A stretch of DNA of 64,000 nucleotides from Yamagishiella unicocca. Lineage: Eukaryota > Chlorophyta > Chlorophyceae > Chlamydomonadales > Volvocaceae. The stretch covers positions 1 through 64,000 of the forward strand of contig BDSL01000197.1 of assembly GCA_003116995.1 (NCBI GenBank), read 5' to 3'. Shown piece after piece: positions 11,078-20,503 of this stretch (positions within the stretch are counted from its first letter, which is position 1; each line of letters begins with the position of its first letter). The translations under genes and the position numbers were made by a program. Under the pieces are notes generated by a model that did not search any database, had not been told where the DNA came from, and saw only the letters and a list, made by a program, of their open reading frames with translations.

Positions 11078-11140
11078 GAGAGAGAGAGACCGCGTTACAG
11101 TGGCCGCACGACAGGCGGCACCCGCCCTTATCCCGGCGTA
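11078..11140 (-). mobile_element. 5'-truncated LINE copy (E9)
   Basis: GA run, CCGCGTTACAG and about 35 bp of LINE 3' UTR, ending at GGCGTA (11135-11140). Part of that GGCG could be the LINE's own sequence (CCCGGCGGG in the full copy), so the right flank is ambiguous. Confidence 0.65.
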
Positions 11141-11377
11141 AAAAAAAAAAAAAAAATTCCTTGCGTTACAGGACCCCGACGCTGGGGTACGACACCTGAC
11201 CGTGTCATAAGCTCTGTATCTCCACCCCCATCAACGACAACCTCGACCAGCAGGTTCAACCACAAACCTACTTGCCCACAAGTGGGGCACCCGGTAGCTA
11301 CCGGGGAGGGGCCGGGGAATCGAACCACCGATCTCTGGACAGAATGCCAGTGTCTTAACCAATTAGACGAACCCCCC
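11141..11377 (-). mobile_element. tRNA-derived SINE, family S1, copy 1
   Basis: On the minus strand the element starts with a tRNA-like head of about 75 nt. It has a D-arm GTCT...AGAC, an anticodon-like arm CTGG...CCAG with an 8-base loop, and a B-box GGTTCGATTCC. A body of about 150 nt follows, then CTGTAACGCAAGGAA and a run of 16-17 T, which would serve as a Pol III terminator or tail. Imperfect T-stem pairing and the odd anticodon loop argue against a functional tRNA. The T-run side abuts GGCGTA. Confidence 0.75.
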
Positions 11378-12525
11378 AAAATTTGTTGGGTTGGGGTCCG
11401 GGGCTCTCACCCGGTTGGCAGGGCCATACACGCCCCTGTTACGGAAGTCGCAGGTCCCCGTGCCAGTACTTCCGTTTACCCCCCCGGAAATGGGTGGCGG
11501 TTTGGGTGGGGGGGCCAGGACTTGAACTCTGGATCTCCTGCCGATTAAGGCTGGGCTTTAGCAGCTAAGCTACCCACCCTTAAAATTTGTTGGGTTGGGG
11601 TCCGGGGCTCTCACCCGGTTGGCAGGGCCATACACGCCCCTGTTACGGAAGTCGCAGGTCCCCGTGCCAGTACTTCCGTTTACCCCCCCGGAAATGGGTG
11701 GCGGTTTGGGTGGGGGGGCCAGGACTTGAACTCTGGATCTCCTGCCGATTAAGGCCGGGCTTTAGCAGCTAAGCTACCCACCCCTAATTGTTGGGTTGGG
11801 GTCCGGGGCTCTCACCCGGTTGGCAGGGCCATACACGCCCCTGTTACGGAAGTCGCAGGTCCCCGTGCCAGTACTTCCGTTTACCCCCCCGGAAATGGGT
11901 GGCGGTTTGGGTGGGGGGGCCAGGACTTGAACTCTGGATCTCCTGCCGATTAAGGCCGGGCTTTAGCAGCTAAGCTACCCACCCCTAAATTGTTGGGTTG
12001 GGGTCCGGGGCTCTCACCCGGTTGGCAGGGCCATACACGCCCCTGTTACGGAAGTCGCAGGTCCCCGTGCCAGTACTTCCGTTTACCCCCCCGGAAATGG
12101 GTGGCGGTTTGGGTGGGGGGGCCAGGACTTGAACTCTGGATCTCCTGCCGATTAAGGCCGGGCTTTAGCAGCTAAGCTACCCACCCCTAAAGTTGTTGGG
12201 TTGGGGTCCGGGGCTCTCACCCGGTTGGCAGGGCCATACACGCCCCTGTTACGGAAGTCGCAGGTCCCCGTGCCAGTACTTCCGTTTACCCCCCCGGAAA
12301 TGGGTGGCGGTTTGGGTGGGGGGAAATTTGTTGGGTTGGGGTCCGGGGCTCTCACCCGGTTGGCAGGGCCATACACGCCCCTGTTACGGAAGTCGCAGGT
12401 CCCCGTGCCAGTACTTCCGTTTACCCCCCCGGAAATGGGTGGCGGTTTGGGTGGGGGGGCCAGGACTTGAACTCTGGATCTCCTGCCGATTAAGGCTGGG
12501 CTTTAGCAGCTAAGCTACCCACCCC
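11378..12525 (-). mobile_element. Tandem array of six S2 tRNA-headed SINE units
   Basis: Six head-to-tail units of about 201-205 bp: 11378-11579, 11580-11784, 11785-11985, 11986-12187, a unit lacking its tRNA head (12188-12323), and 12324-12525. Read on minus, each intact unit begins with a tRNA-like segment. Its acceptor GGGTGGG pairs with CCCACCC, its D-arm is GCTT...AAGC, and its B-box-like sequence is GTTCAAGTCC. A GC-rich body of about 120 nt ends in CCCAACCCAACAA and a short A/T run. The array's right edge is GGCGTA (12526-12531). Individual units differ mainly in the short linker and a C/T at one anticodon-arm position. Confidence 0.8.
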
Positions 12526-12531
12526 GGCGTA

Positions 12532-13172
12532 GGCCCGTCGCTGCACCGACGCATGGACCCGAACAAGTGCCTTGCGAAGTGCTATAATGTCATGGATCGT
12601 TCATACCATGGTGAAAACCGCCCATCCCATCAGCACTGGGCACGTCAGCACCATTGGGCCAGATCAGTAGTACGGTGGGGGACCACGTGCGAACCCCTGG
12701 TGACGATCTGTCAAAGCACCTTTTGGCCCCTGCTGTCACCCTGCTGCACCCGCGAGACACTCTGGGCGCGCGCACATAAAGGGGGAGCGAAGGGGGGGCG
12801 TTAGTCCGCTGGCTTGCAGCACATTGGGCAGTGATGACGACAATGAACTAAAGGCGGGTGTGGTGACCACCGTTTCAGTTGCCACATACAAGCGGCGGGG
12901 TGGCAGCTACAGGTAGAACGGAGGCACGGGGAATGTGAATGCACAGCGCTCTGGCACAGCGATCCAGCACCCAGCAGAGCCAGAGCGTCTGATGCACATA
13001 CACACATGCACTCCTCTCAGGACAAAGGTCTTAGGCAGCAGAGAGCGTCCCAAAGCAACGCACCCACGCGCGAGCCAAGCCACCTAAGCTCGCACACACA
13101 CGCTTGCCGCTTCAGATTGCTTGGGGAGTCTGCGGACAGGTGGGCGCTCCTCCTCTCACGCACTCAGGCGTA
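12532..13172. repeat. Unit A satellite, fourth copy (641 bp)
   Basis: Starts GGCCCGTCGC right after GGCGTA of the SINE array and ends GGCGTA at 13167-13172. Distinguished from the 9164 copy by, for example, CACGTCAGCACC for CACGTAAGCACC near 12643. Confidence 0.9.
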
Positions 13173-13487
13173 GAGAGAGAGAGAGAGACCGCGTTACAGT
13201 GGCCGCACGACAGGCGGCACCCGCCCTTATCCCGGCGGGAAAGCACTGCGGAAGAGACACGGAACCAAGGTCGGGTACGGGCAACAGCAGGCAAACAGCA
13301 TCATGCAAAGTCAGCACAAGCGACGGCAGGACACGGCCCCATGCAGGCCACCCTTACGCGTCAAAACCACCACAAAAGCCCCCATTGGCTCACCTGCCCA
13401 TCACCCGCACCACTCGTATCTCGAACCAGCAAAGGTGGCACCAGGAAAGAAAGAACGAAAGAACAAACAGCAGCCAAGGCAGGCTAG
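13173..13487 (-). other. LINE 3' UTR and microsatellite tail
   Basis: Follows the ORF2 stop on the minus strand. Near the stop it has a GAAA-rich stretch (13446-13470 on plus), and it ends CTGTAACGCGG followed by a CT run (13173-13189). The same terminus recurs in every LINE fragment from 240 to 13189, so the terminus, not the UTR body, is the constant part. In L1-type target-primed reverse transcription this end is where cDNA synthesis begins. Confidence 0.75.
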
Positions 13488-16400
13488 CTAGGGCGGCACG
13501 GCGCACATGAGCCGACCCCCGGTTACGAACAAAAATGGGTGGTCCACCCCCACGTCACCCCAGTCCTTGCGGGGCAAACCCAAGCCCGCAAAGTCCCGCA
13601 GCAAGGCCCAGAACTTAGCAAGGAGGCCAGAACGCATAGCAGCAGGGAGGGTGGTGCCGGAGAGCCGATGAGAGTGTATGTACCGGCGCGCCCACTCCAT
13701 CGCGTTGAGCGCCGCCAACGCCACCACATCCCACACACACTGCAGCACAGTGGTCGGATCCGGCGACACACACAACCACACATGCTCACGCGTGACCCCG
13801 CACCCACAGCAGACTTCCAGTTCATCCCAGAGCGGGCGGACGAGGGGGCAAGACCAAAAGTGATGCAAGCGCGGCGACTCGGCCACACCCGCTGCAGCGG
13901 GGTAACAGCCGCAAGCACACGGTTCGGGTGGGACCAGCGGGAGGTGAGAGGAGCCCGGCATGGGCACCCCGTCAACCGCCAGCCGCCAGAGGACCTCCTT
14001 CCACCGCGGCTCCCACTTAAGACGCTTCCACAACCGCCGCCATACCGCGCGTAACGCCACAAGGGCCGCCTCGGGCGTGACAGCCACAGCAGGGGACAGC
14101 CCGAGCGCCTCCCGCACATACGCCGCATGACAGGCCTGCCTGGGGCGCTCCAGTTCCGCCGCCTGGAGCAGGGTGCCCAGCTTGACGGTGAAGGAGGTGA
14201 GGGGCAGCACGGCGTCCACACCCAGCCGCCACCCCAGGCGAGCAAGGAGGAGAGCATCCACCTCGTCAGGCGACGGCGGGGCGGGGCCATCGGGCGCCAG
14301 GCGAGCAGCAGCGAGCCAGGCGGGCGAGATGTCAGAAAGGAGAGCGGCCACCGCAGCCCGCGCCGCGATGCGATCTTGGAGCGCACCCATGGCCAGCTCG
14401 GAGGGCGCCAGCTCGTGCCGTACGAGCGTCGTCCAGCGCTCAGCCAGCCGGCTGAAGATGGCCATGCCCGGCGTCGTCGCCAGGGCATGGGCGCGCTCCA
14501 CCTCAAACGCGGTCATAGCGTCCTGCACCCGGACGGCGTCGCCGACGGTCAGCAGGCGGCGGCACATGGTGAGGGGGCCATGGATAGCCTCCAACCCCGG
14601 CCGCCGGCCCGGCGCCCCCGCGTTGGGCAGGAGCGGGTTGCCCCACAGCGGCGCGTTGAAGCACCAGACGCCCGGCTCCAGGGGGGGGTCCGCGACGTCA
14701 GACAGGGGGGGGAGGTGACCGAGGCTCGTGGCAAGCCGGTGGATGTCCGGGGGCAAGCTGAAGGGGGCACCGAGCCACGGGCCATCCGGGCGAGCTGTGG
14801 TGACGGCCAGCGGGCGGAAGGCAGGGTGGAGGGTAGAGAGGAAGGAGACCGCAATCCGGATCCACGGCGCGCGGGCCGCCGGGGGCTGCAGCGCGGAGCG
14901 GGCGACCGTCAGGCTCCACTTGGCATGCCGGCTGAGGACATGCAGCCGAAGGGGCAGTACACCGAAGCCGCCGATGGTGGGATGACCGGAGAGCAGGCGG
15001 AGGGGGACACCAGTGAAACGGCGCTGGGCGTCATCAGGGCCTAGCTCCCGATCCACCAGCTTTGCGACAAGGGCCATGATGCCAGCAAGGACCTCCGCCG
15101 GCGGCAGCCCCGAGTGCTCCATGTGGTACGTCGCCATATGGAGAGCATAAGCTGCAGCCGCAGTGGCACGGCCGAACATCGACAGGGCCATGCGGGAGAT
15201 CTTTTGGAGACGGCGGCGGGCCTCCGACATCCGTGACGCCCAATCGAGGACGGGGGCGGCAGGCGGATTGGTGAAGGGGATGCCCAGCGCCACCGCAGCG
15301 GGCACGATCCGAAGGCCAGCGAGGGCAGGGGGCGGGGGAGAAGGGGAGGGGCGAGGCACCCCGGGAGCGGTGGCGGCAAGGGACGGCGATGTGGAGGGAC
15401 CCGGGGCGGCCAGGGCGCCAGCGGCTGCGGCGAGGGCGCCCACGACCACGACAGCTGCAGCACCGCGGCCACGACGCCGACGACCGCGGCGAGCCAGCCC
15501 TGGTGGGCGCGCCAGGCGAGGCGGGTGACGGGCGACGGGGGAGCTGGCGGCGCCAGCAGGGGCGGCTGGGACGGCTGGAGCGGCTGGGGCGGCCGGGGCA
15601 GTGGGGGCGGCAGTGACAGCCGCGACGGCTGGGGCGTCAGGAGGCGTGGGAGACGCTGCGGCGGCGCCAGCGGCGGCCGGGGCTGCGGTCGTCAGCACCG
15701 TGGTGGCCGCGGCACCCGCGGCCGCCCCAGGAGGACTACCGGCGGCAGCCGAACCGGCGGTCGCCAGCGCCTCGGCGGCCACTGCGACCAGGACGGCAGC
15801 CGCCGGCGCCACGGCAGCCGCGGCGGCCGGGGCGGCAGCCGCCTGCGGGGCAGCAGCAGCGGCGGCCAGGGCGGCAGCCACCGGCGCAGCGGCAGCAGCG
15901 GCGGCGGCCGGGGCGTCAGGAGGTACGGCGGCGGCGCCAGCGCCTGCCGGGGCGGCCTCCACCGGCGCCTCGGCAGCAGCGGCGCTCGGGGCGGCGGGTG
16001 AAGCTGCGGCACCGCCCGCAGCGGTCCACGCGGCGGCAGGGGCGGCGACGGCCGCCACCGCAGCGGCAAGGACGGCAGCCGGGGCGGCGGGCGCCGGCGC
16101 CACCTGGCGACCAGCCCACAGCAGCTCGACCTTGGAGGGATTCAGGTGCTGGCCAGAGGCGCGGGCAAACGCCGCCATGAGGGCGATAAATGGCGGTACT
16201 GCAGCTGCATCTGGGAGCGCGACTTGGGCATCATCAGCAAACTGCACGCCGGTAACCAGGCTGGCCGGGTCCGCCGGGGCCAGCGGCACGCCAACACCGT
16301 GCCGCTTCAGCCAGCAGAGGAGGGCGTGGGCCACGAAGAGGTAGAGGAGCGGGGCAAGGGGACAGCCCTGCCGGACGCCGGCCCGGATAGGGACAGAGCG

Positions 16401-18818
16401 GGAGATGTAGCCGTTGACGGACGCCATGGCCACTGTACGGCCCAACAGGAGCTGCGTCCATCCCAGGAAACCGGCCCCAACACCCATGCGCTCCATGACA
16501 GCAAAGAGGAAGGAGCGGTCAATGGTGTCGTAAGCTTTGGCGAAATCCAAGAAGGCGATGAGAGCACTCCGTTGCTGCTGGTGTAGGAGGGGGGGGAGGC
16601 AGCGAAGGAAGCGGGTGTTGGCGCCAATGGAGCGGCCGGGGAGGAAGGCGGACTGCTCGAGGGGGATGGCGGCGGAAAGGCCAGGGCTGAGGCGGTTGGC
16701 GAGGACCTTCGCCAGAATGCGGTAATCAGTACAGAGCAGGGTGATGGGGCGGTAGGCGCCGGCCGCCGCCCGGTCCGCATCATGGCCCTTGTAAAGGACG
16801 GATATAACACCCTTCAGGAAACCCGTCGGGACGGCGCGCAGATGGCCGATAGCAGTGAAAAGGCGGGCCAGTGCCGGCACAAAGCAGCCACTGTAGGTCC
16901 GGAGGAGATCCACAGGGATTCCGTCCCAGCCTGGGGATGTGCCAGGCTTGGCTTGCTGCAGGGCCCGCGCCACCTCCGCTGCTGAGACTGCGATGGAGCC
17001 CAACTCGGGGCGAAGATCGGGCGAGATCGGAGTAGAGTGGGCGTCGACAGCTGCCAGAACCGCTTGCTGATCCGCCGAGTCCAGGCCTGACGGCAGGCAG
17101 CTGATGCGCTCCCAGAAAGAAGCGACGACATTGGGCAATTGGCGCGGGTCGGTCACGAGGCGCCCAGCAGCGTCGCGCAGCGCGGTAATGTCCTGGGACG
17201 ACCGCGGTGGGTGAATCATGGCGGTGAGTGCGGGGCACGGGCGCTCCCCCTCGCGCACCCACGCCACGCGTACCCGGGCGGCCTCGCCCGCCGCCGCCAC
17301 ACGCAAGGCCAACGACAAGGCAGCCTGGGCGGCCACCACACCACCCACGGCCTCGGGCGCCGCCGACGGCGTCGCGGCCGCAAGGTGGGCCGCCCGCAAG
17401 GCGGCTCGGGCTGCCTCCACCTGCGCGCCCGAGGCCAGGCGCCGAGAGCGAGCGGTGCGATTGAGAGTCGCCGCCACCGCCGCCAGCCGCCGTTTGAAGC
17501 CCGGCCACCACGCCAGCAGGGCAGCGTGCTCCCCCTCAGCCGGCATGGCCGCGAACGCCGCGTCGAGCCAGGCCTGCAGCTGATCCTTGAGGTCGCGGTG
17601 GCCAGAGAAGGCCATGCGGGTGCGACGGAGGCCGGGGCCGCGCGAGGCAGGAACCCGGGGCAGCAGCTGGATGCAGGGGACGCGGTGGTCGGAAGGCGAG
17701 CCCAGCTCAATGGCGGAGCCCGCCACGAAGGGGAGGAGGCAGCGGGACACATAGATGCGGTCGATGCGGGAACCACCGGGGGAGGGGGCGGAGTAGAGGT
17801 GGGTGTAATCCGTGCTGGTGGGGAAGCGCTCACGATGCACATCAGCCAACGACGGGCCCACTGTCGCGAGGACCCGAGCGGCAGGGCGGTCGCGAACCAC
17901 TCGCGCCGACCCCGCACTGCTGTCCCACGGGCCAGCGACGAAGTTGAAGTCGCCGGCTAGGACATGCTGGCCCGGGGTGCTGGTCGCCAGCACAGGCGCC
18001 AGGTGCTGCTGGAGGAAAGCAGCGCGTGAAGCCGAGCTACTAGCGGGCAGATAAACATTGGTGAGGTGCAGGCGATGACCCAGCCAGGTGAAGGAGTAGG
18101 TGGCGAGGCGCCCCGCTGCGGAGGAGGACGCGGCCGGGACCGCCGGAGGCTGGTCAGCCGCGGCCAGGCCGGCCCCTTCCAGGGCCGCCGCGGCGGGGGG
18201 AGGCGCAGCGGCGTCCCCACCACGGGGCGCCGTGGCGGCCGAGGCTACCGCCGCCGCCGTGGCCGCCACGGCCGCGGCCGCGGCGGCCGCCGCCACCGAG
18301 GCCGCCACCCCCGAGGCCGCCGCCACGGACACGGCGGCGGCGGAGGGACCCGCGTCGGCGGCCGGCCCAGGGGACGGTGAGCGGGGCGGCGGTGACAGGG
18401 AACGAGAGGGGGGGGAGGAAGCAGCAACTGCAGGTTGATCACCCGCGAGACCAGGGAGCAGTGGTGAGGCCGCTGCCAACAGCCGGCCAGAAGCGATCAG
18501 GTCCGAGCGAACGAGAATCGCCACGCCAGCACAGGGGTCCGCCAGCGTAGCATTGCGGAACGACACCACACGCCAGGGAGCGACATGGAGGTGACCAGCG
18601 GCCGCATGGAGACGCCGCTCGAATAGCCCCCGATCTCCAAACGTAGACAAGTGCGTCTCCTGGAGACAGACGACATCGAGCCGGAGCTGCGCCCACAGCA
18701 GTAGAGCAGCATGCAGCTTGGGAGCAGCGGCGCCTGACCGCACGCCCCCCAAGTTGTGTGAGCCCACACGGAGCGGCCGGCAGGGCCGCGGGGCGGAGCG
18801 CCCCCCACGGGCCGGCAT
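13488..18818 (-). CDS. LINE ORF2: APE endonuclease and reverse transcriptase, 1776 aa
   Basis: Polyprotein that nicks target DNA and reverse-transcribes the element RNA there. The APE-type endonuclease occupies residues 15-385, with N22 (SHNLGG), E54 (QETH), Y256, D290/N292 (GDFN), D353 (RIDRIY) and D377-H378 (SDH). The RT spans about 620-1210: SPGWDGIP near 628, the YRPITLL motif at 689, catalytic D758 in FLDFAKAYD, RQGCPLAP at 816, FADD with D862-D863, and LNPSK at 892. A CxCxC...HH...C zinc-binding region of the plant L1 type lies at 1634-1657. Two Ala/Pro-rich stretches are unusual: 113-236 inside the endonuclease, and about 905-1165 between the RT motif ending in LNPSK and the LGIPF motif. 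There is no RNase H domain that I can see. The ATG at 18818 lies 5 nt after the ORF1 stop. Confidence 0.9.
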   Translation of the reverse strand: MPARGGRSAPRPCRPLRVGSHNLGGVRSGAAAPKLHAALLLWAQLRLDVVCLQETHLSTFGDRGLFERRLHAAAGHLHVAPWRVVSFRNATLADPCAGVAILVRSDLIASGRLLAAASPLLPGLAGDQPAVAASSPPSRSLSPPPRSPSPGPAADAGPSAAAVSVAAASGVAASVAAAAAAAAVAATAAAVASAATAPRGGDAAAPPPAAAALEGAGLAAADQPPAVPAASSSAAGRLATYSFTWLGHRLHLTNVYLPASSSASRAAFLQQHLAPVLATSTPGQHVLAGDFNFVAGPWDSSAGSARVVRDRPAARVLATVGPSLADVHRERFPTSTDYTHLYSAPSPGGSRIDRIYVSRCLLPFVAGSAIELGSPSDHRVPCIQLLPRVPASRGPGLRRTRMAFSGHRDLKDQLQAWLDAAFAAMPAEGEHAALLAWWPGFKRRLAAVAATLNRTARSRRLASGAQVEAARAALRAAHLAAATPSAAPEAVGGVVAAQAALSLALRVAAAGEAARVRVAWVREGERPCPALTAMIHPPRSSQDITALRDAAGRLVTDPRQLPNVVASFWERISCLPSGLDSADQQAVLAAVDAHSTPISPDLRPELGSIAVSAAEVARALQQAKPGTSPGWDGIPVDLLRTYSGCFVPALARLFTAIGHLRAVPTGFLKGVISVLYKGHDADRAAAGAYRPITLLCTDYRILAKVLANRLSPGLSAAIPLEQSAFLPGRSIGANTRFLRCLPPLLHQQQRSALIAFLDFAKAYDTIDRSFLFAVMERMGVGAGFLGWTQLLLGRTVAMASVNGYISRSVPIRAGVRQGCPLAPLLYLFVAHALLCWLKRHGVGVPLAPADPASLVTGVQFADDAQVALPDAAAVPPFIALMAAFARASGQHLNPSKVELLWAGRQVAPAPAAPAAVLAAAVAAVAAPAAAWTAAGGAAASPAAPSAAAAEAPVEAAPAGAGAAAVPPDAPAAAAAAAAPVAAALAAAAAAPQAAAAPAAAAAVAPAAAVLVAVAAEALATAGSAAAGSPPGAAAGAAATTVLTTAAPAAAGAAAASPTPPDAPAVAAVTAAPTAPAAPAAPAVPAAPAGAASSPVARHPPRLARPPGLARRGRRRRGRGAAAVVVVGALAAAAGALAAPGPSTSPSLAATAPGVPRPSPSPPPPALAGLRIVPAAVALGIPFTNPPAAPVLDWASRMSEARRRLQKISRMALSMFGRATAAAAYALHMATYHMEHSGLPPAEVLAGIMALVAKLVDRELGPDDAQRRFTGVPLRLLSGHPTIGGFGVLPLRLHVLSRHAKWSLTVARSALQPPAARAPWIRIAVSFLSTLHPAFRPLAVTTARPDGPWLGAPFSLPPDIHRLATSLGHLPPLSDVADPPLEPGVWCFNAPLWGNPLLPNAGAPGRRPGLEAIHGPLTMCRRLLTVGDAVRVQDAMTAFEVERAHALATTPGMAIFSRLAERWTTLVRHELAPSELAMGALQDRIAARAAVAALLSDISPAWLAAARLAPDGPAPPSPDEVDALLLARLGWRLGVDAVLPLTSFTVKLGTLLQAAELERPRQACHAAYVREALGLSPAVAVTPEAALVALRAVWRRLWKRLKWEPRWKEVLWRLAVDGVPMPGSSHLPLVPPEPCACGCYPAAAGVAESPRLHHFWSCPLVRPLWDELEVCCGCGVTREHVWLCVSPDPTTVLQCVWDVVALAALNAMEWARRYIHSHRLSGTTLPAAMRSGLLAKFWALLRDFAGLGLPRKDWGDVGVDHPFLFVTGGRLMCAVPP

Positions 18819-18823
18819 GGGCC

Positions 18824-20503
18824 TTACTGGGCGGGCGACGGTCCGCCGCCACCGCCCACGGGGGGCGGCGGCAACAGCAGCAGCGGAGAGGGTCCGTCGC
18901 CACCACCCACGGGCGGCGGCGGCAACAGCAGCAGCGGAGAGGGTCCGTCGCCACTGCCCACGGGCGGCGGCGGCAACAGCAGAAGTGGCGAGGGTAGGGC
19001 CGGCTTGCGCCGCACCGAGAGCGGCGAGCCCGAGCGGCCACGGCGGCCCAGCACTGAACTGACGTCCACCTCCATCCGGTCGCGGCGCGCGCGGCGCTCC
19101 AGGGCTGGGGCGGGCGGGCGCCCACGGGGGGGCGACACGCCGCGCTGGGGCGGCGAGCCACCACCGGGACGACGCGCCGTGGGGCTGCGGGAGCCCCGCG
19201 GGGCAGACGGGGTACGGCCCGAGCTGCGGGCGGCGGGGCCACAGGGACCCCCGCGAGGCGACGTAGCCCGCCCCAGGAGGCGCGCCACAGACCCGAGCGC
19301 GGCAGCCGCACCGCCGCTCAGTCCAGGGGGTGGAGCCGCCACGCGAGCAACGATGCGCGCGACCAGCGCGCGCACCACCACCTCCCGCTCAGCCGCCGCC
19401 ACCGGCGCGGCGCGGGTGGCGGCACGAGCTGCCGCGCCCGCCGCCCGAGCAGCCCGCGCACCAGCCTGCGACACCACGGGGGCCACGGCGGCGCTGGGGG
19501 CGCCAGGGGCGCCAGCCACCGCGGCCAACACAGGCGGCGGCGGCACCCTGGCAGCAGCCACGACGGGCGCAACCCCCACCCTGACGGCAGGCACCGAGGG
19601 CGCACCCCGGGCCTCAGCGGTCGGGGTCGGAAGCACCCCACCAGCGGTCTCCGGCATGGACGCCGGCGCCCCCACGGCCGGCGGCGGTGGCGACCGTGGC
19701 GGCGGATCGCCCACCGGCACAGGGGGCGCCCACGCCGGCGCGGTGGGCAGCGGCGGGCGAAGGACGGGATACTCTGGCGGCAGGGACCGCGGGCGGTGGG
19801 CCAGGGACAGCTGACCATCCCAGACACGACCATCCATCAGCGGTACCGTGGCTGGCTGCACCGGCGGCAGGCTGTGCCGCCGTTGCACAAGCAGGCTGAC
19901 ACTGCCATCAGTGACGCCGAGCACCTCCAGGACCTGCGGGCCCAGCTGCGGGCCGTACACCAGCCGCAGGAATGCCAGCACCGCCTCGAAGTCTCCACAG
20001 CCAGCTACCGAGGGGGGAAGCCCCGCAACCACCGCCTCCGTGGCGGTGACGTCAACTGAACGCAAGCCAGCCACCAATGGGGGGTCACCCGGCTGTCCCA
20101 GCAGCTGGGTTGGCACACTGGCCAGGGCGACCGCGGAGGGGGGCAGACGACTCCCGAGCGCCGCCAGCGCCGACGCGGACAGCCAGACCTGGAGCTCGAC
20201 GCCAAGCGGTGCGCCTGCCTCCGCAACCTTGCTTGGGATGACCGGTCCGAGCCCCACGTGGGCCGCGGACTGCAGGCCAGCCGGCAGCTTGGTCCGGAAG
20301 AAGTCGCGCAGCATTGGCGCCGCGGCTCGGACCGCCGCGAGCGCATGCGGCGCCCTGGTGCCAGCACCAAACTGAAAGGTATAGGCAGCGTTGAAGCCGC
20401 GGGCGCGAAGCACCGAATGCGCATCAAACACTGGCCGCGCCTCGGCCAGCGAAACGACGCGCCGCGGAGCGACCACTCGCGGCCCACGCGGAGCCACCGC
20501 CAT
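18824..20503 (-). CDS. LINE ORF1 protein (copy 2), 559 aa
   Basis: Intact first ORF of LINE copy 2. The start at 20503 (MAVAPRGPRV) gives exactly the same length as copy 1. In L1-type elements this protein coats the element RNA; here that is inferred from gene order, since no zinc knuckle or clear RRM can be read. Visible features are an N-terminal ordered-looking region (about 1-230), a Pro-rich then Ala-rich linker, a basic Arg/Ser/Pro segment (about 440-500) and three 17-residue C-terminal repeats (505-555), made by 51-bp tandem DNA repeats at about 18836-18989. The last repeat reads VGGGGG here and VSGGGG in copy 1. Low-complexity composition limits any homology call. Confidence 0.8.
   Translation of the reverse strand: MAVAPRGPRVVAPRRVVSLAEARPVFDAHSVLRARGFNAAYTFQFGAGTRAPHALAAVRAAAPMLRDFFRTKLPAGLQSAAHVGLGPVIPSKVAEAGAPLGVELQVWLSASALAALGSRLPPSAVALASVPTQLLGQPGDPPLVAGLRSVDVTATEAVVAGLPPSVAGCGDFEAVLAFLRLVYGPQLGPQVLEVLGVTDGSVSLLVQRRHSLPPVQPATVPLMDGRVWDGQLSLAHRPRSLPPEYPVLRPPLPTAPAWAPPVPVGDPPPRSPPPPAVGAPASMPETAGGVLPTPTAEARGAPSVPAVRVGVAPVVAAARVPPPPVLAAVAGAPGAPSAAVAPVVSQAGARAARAAGAAARAATRAAPVAAAEREVVVRALVARIVARVAAPPPGLSGGAAAALGSVARLLGRATSPRGGPCGPAARSSGRTPSAPRGSRSPTARRPGGGSPPQRGVSPPRGRPPAPALERRARRDRMEVDVSSVLGRRGRSGSPLSVRRKPALPSPLLLLPPPPVGSGDGPSPLLLLPPPPVGGGDGPSPLLLLPPPPVGGGGGPSPAQ

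Noticed and set aside
11300..11377. Functional tRNA gene on minus (Gln- or Arg-like anticodon loop)
   Set aside because: The anticodon loop has eight bases, the T-stem has mismatches, and the head is always joined to a SINE body with a T-run tail.
11505..11579. Functional tRNA gene on minus at the S2 head
   Set aside because: The acceptor stem pairs well, but the anticodon and T stems pair poorly and the unit is tandemly repeated with a SINE body.
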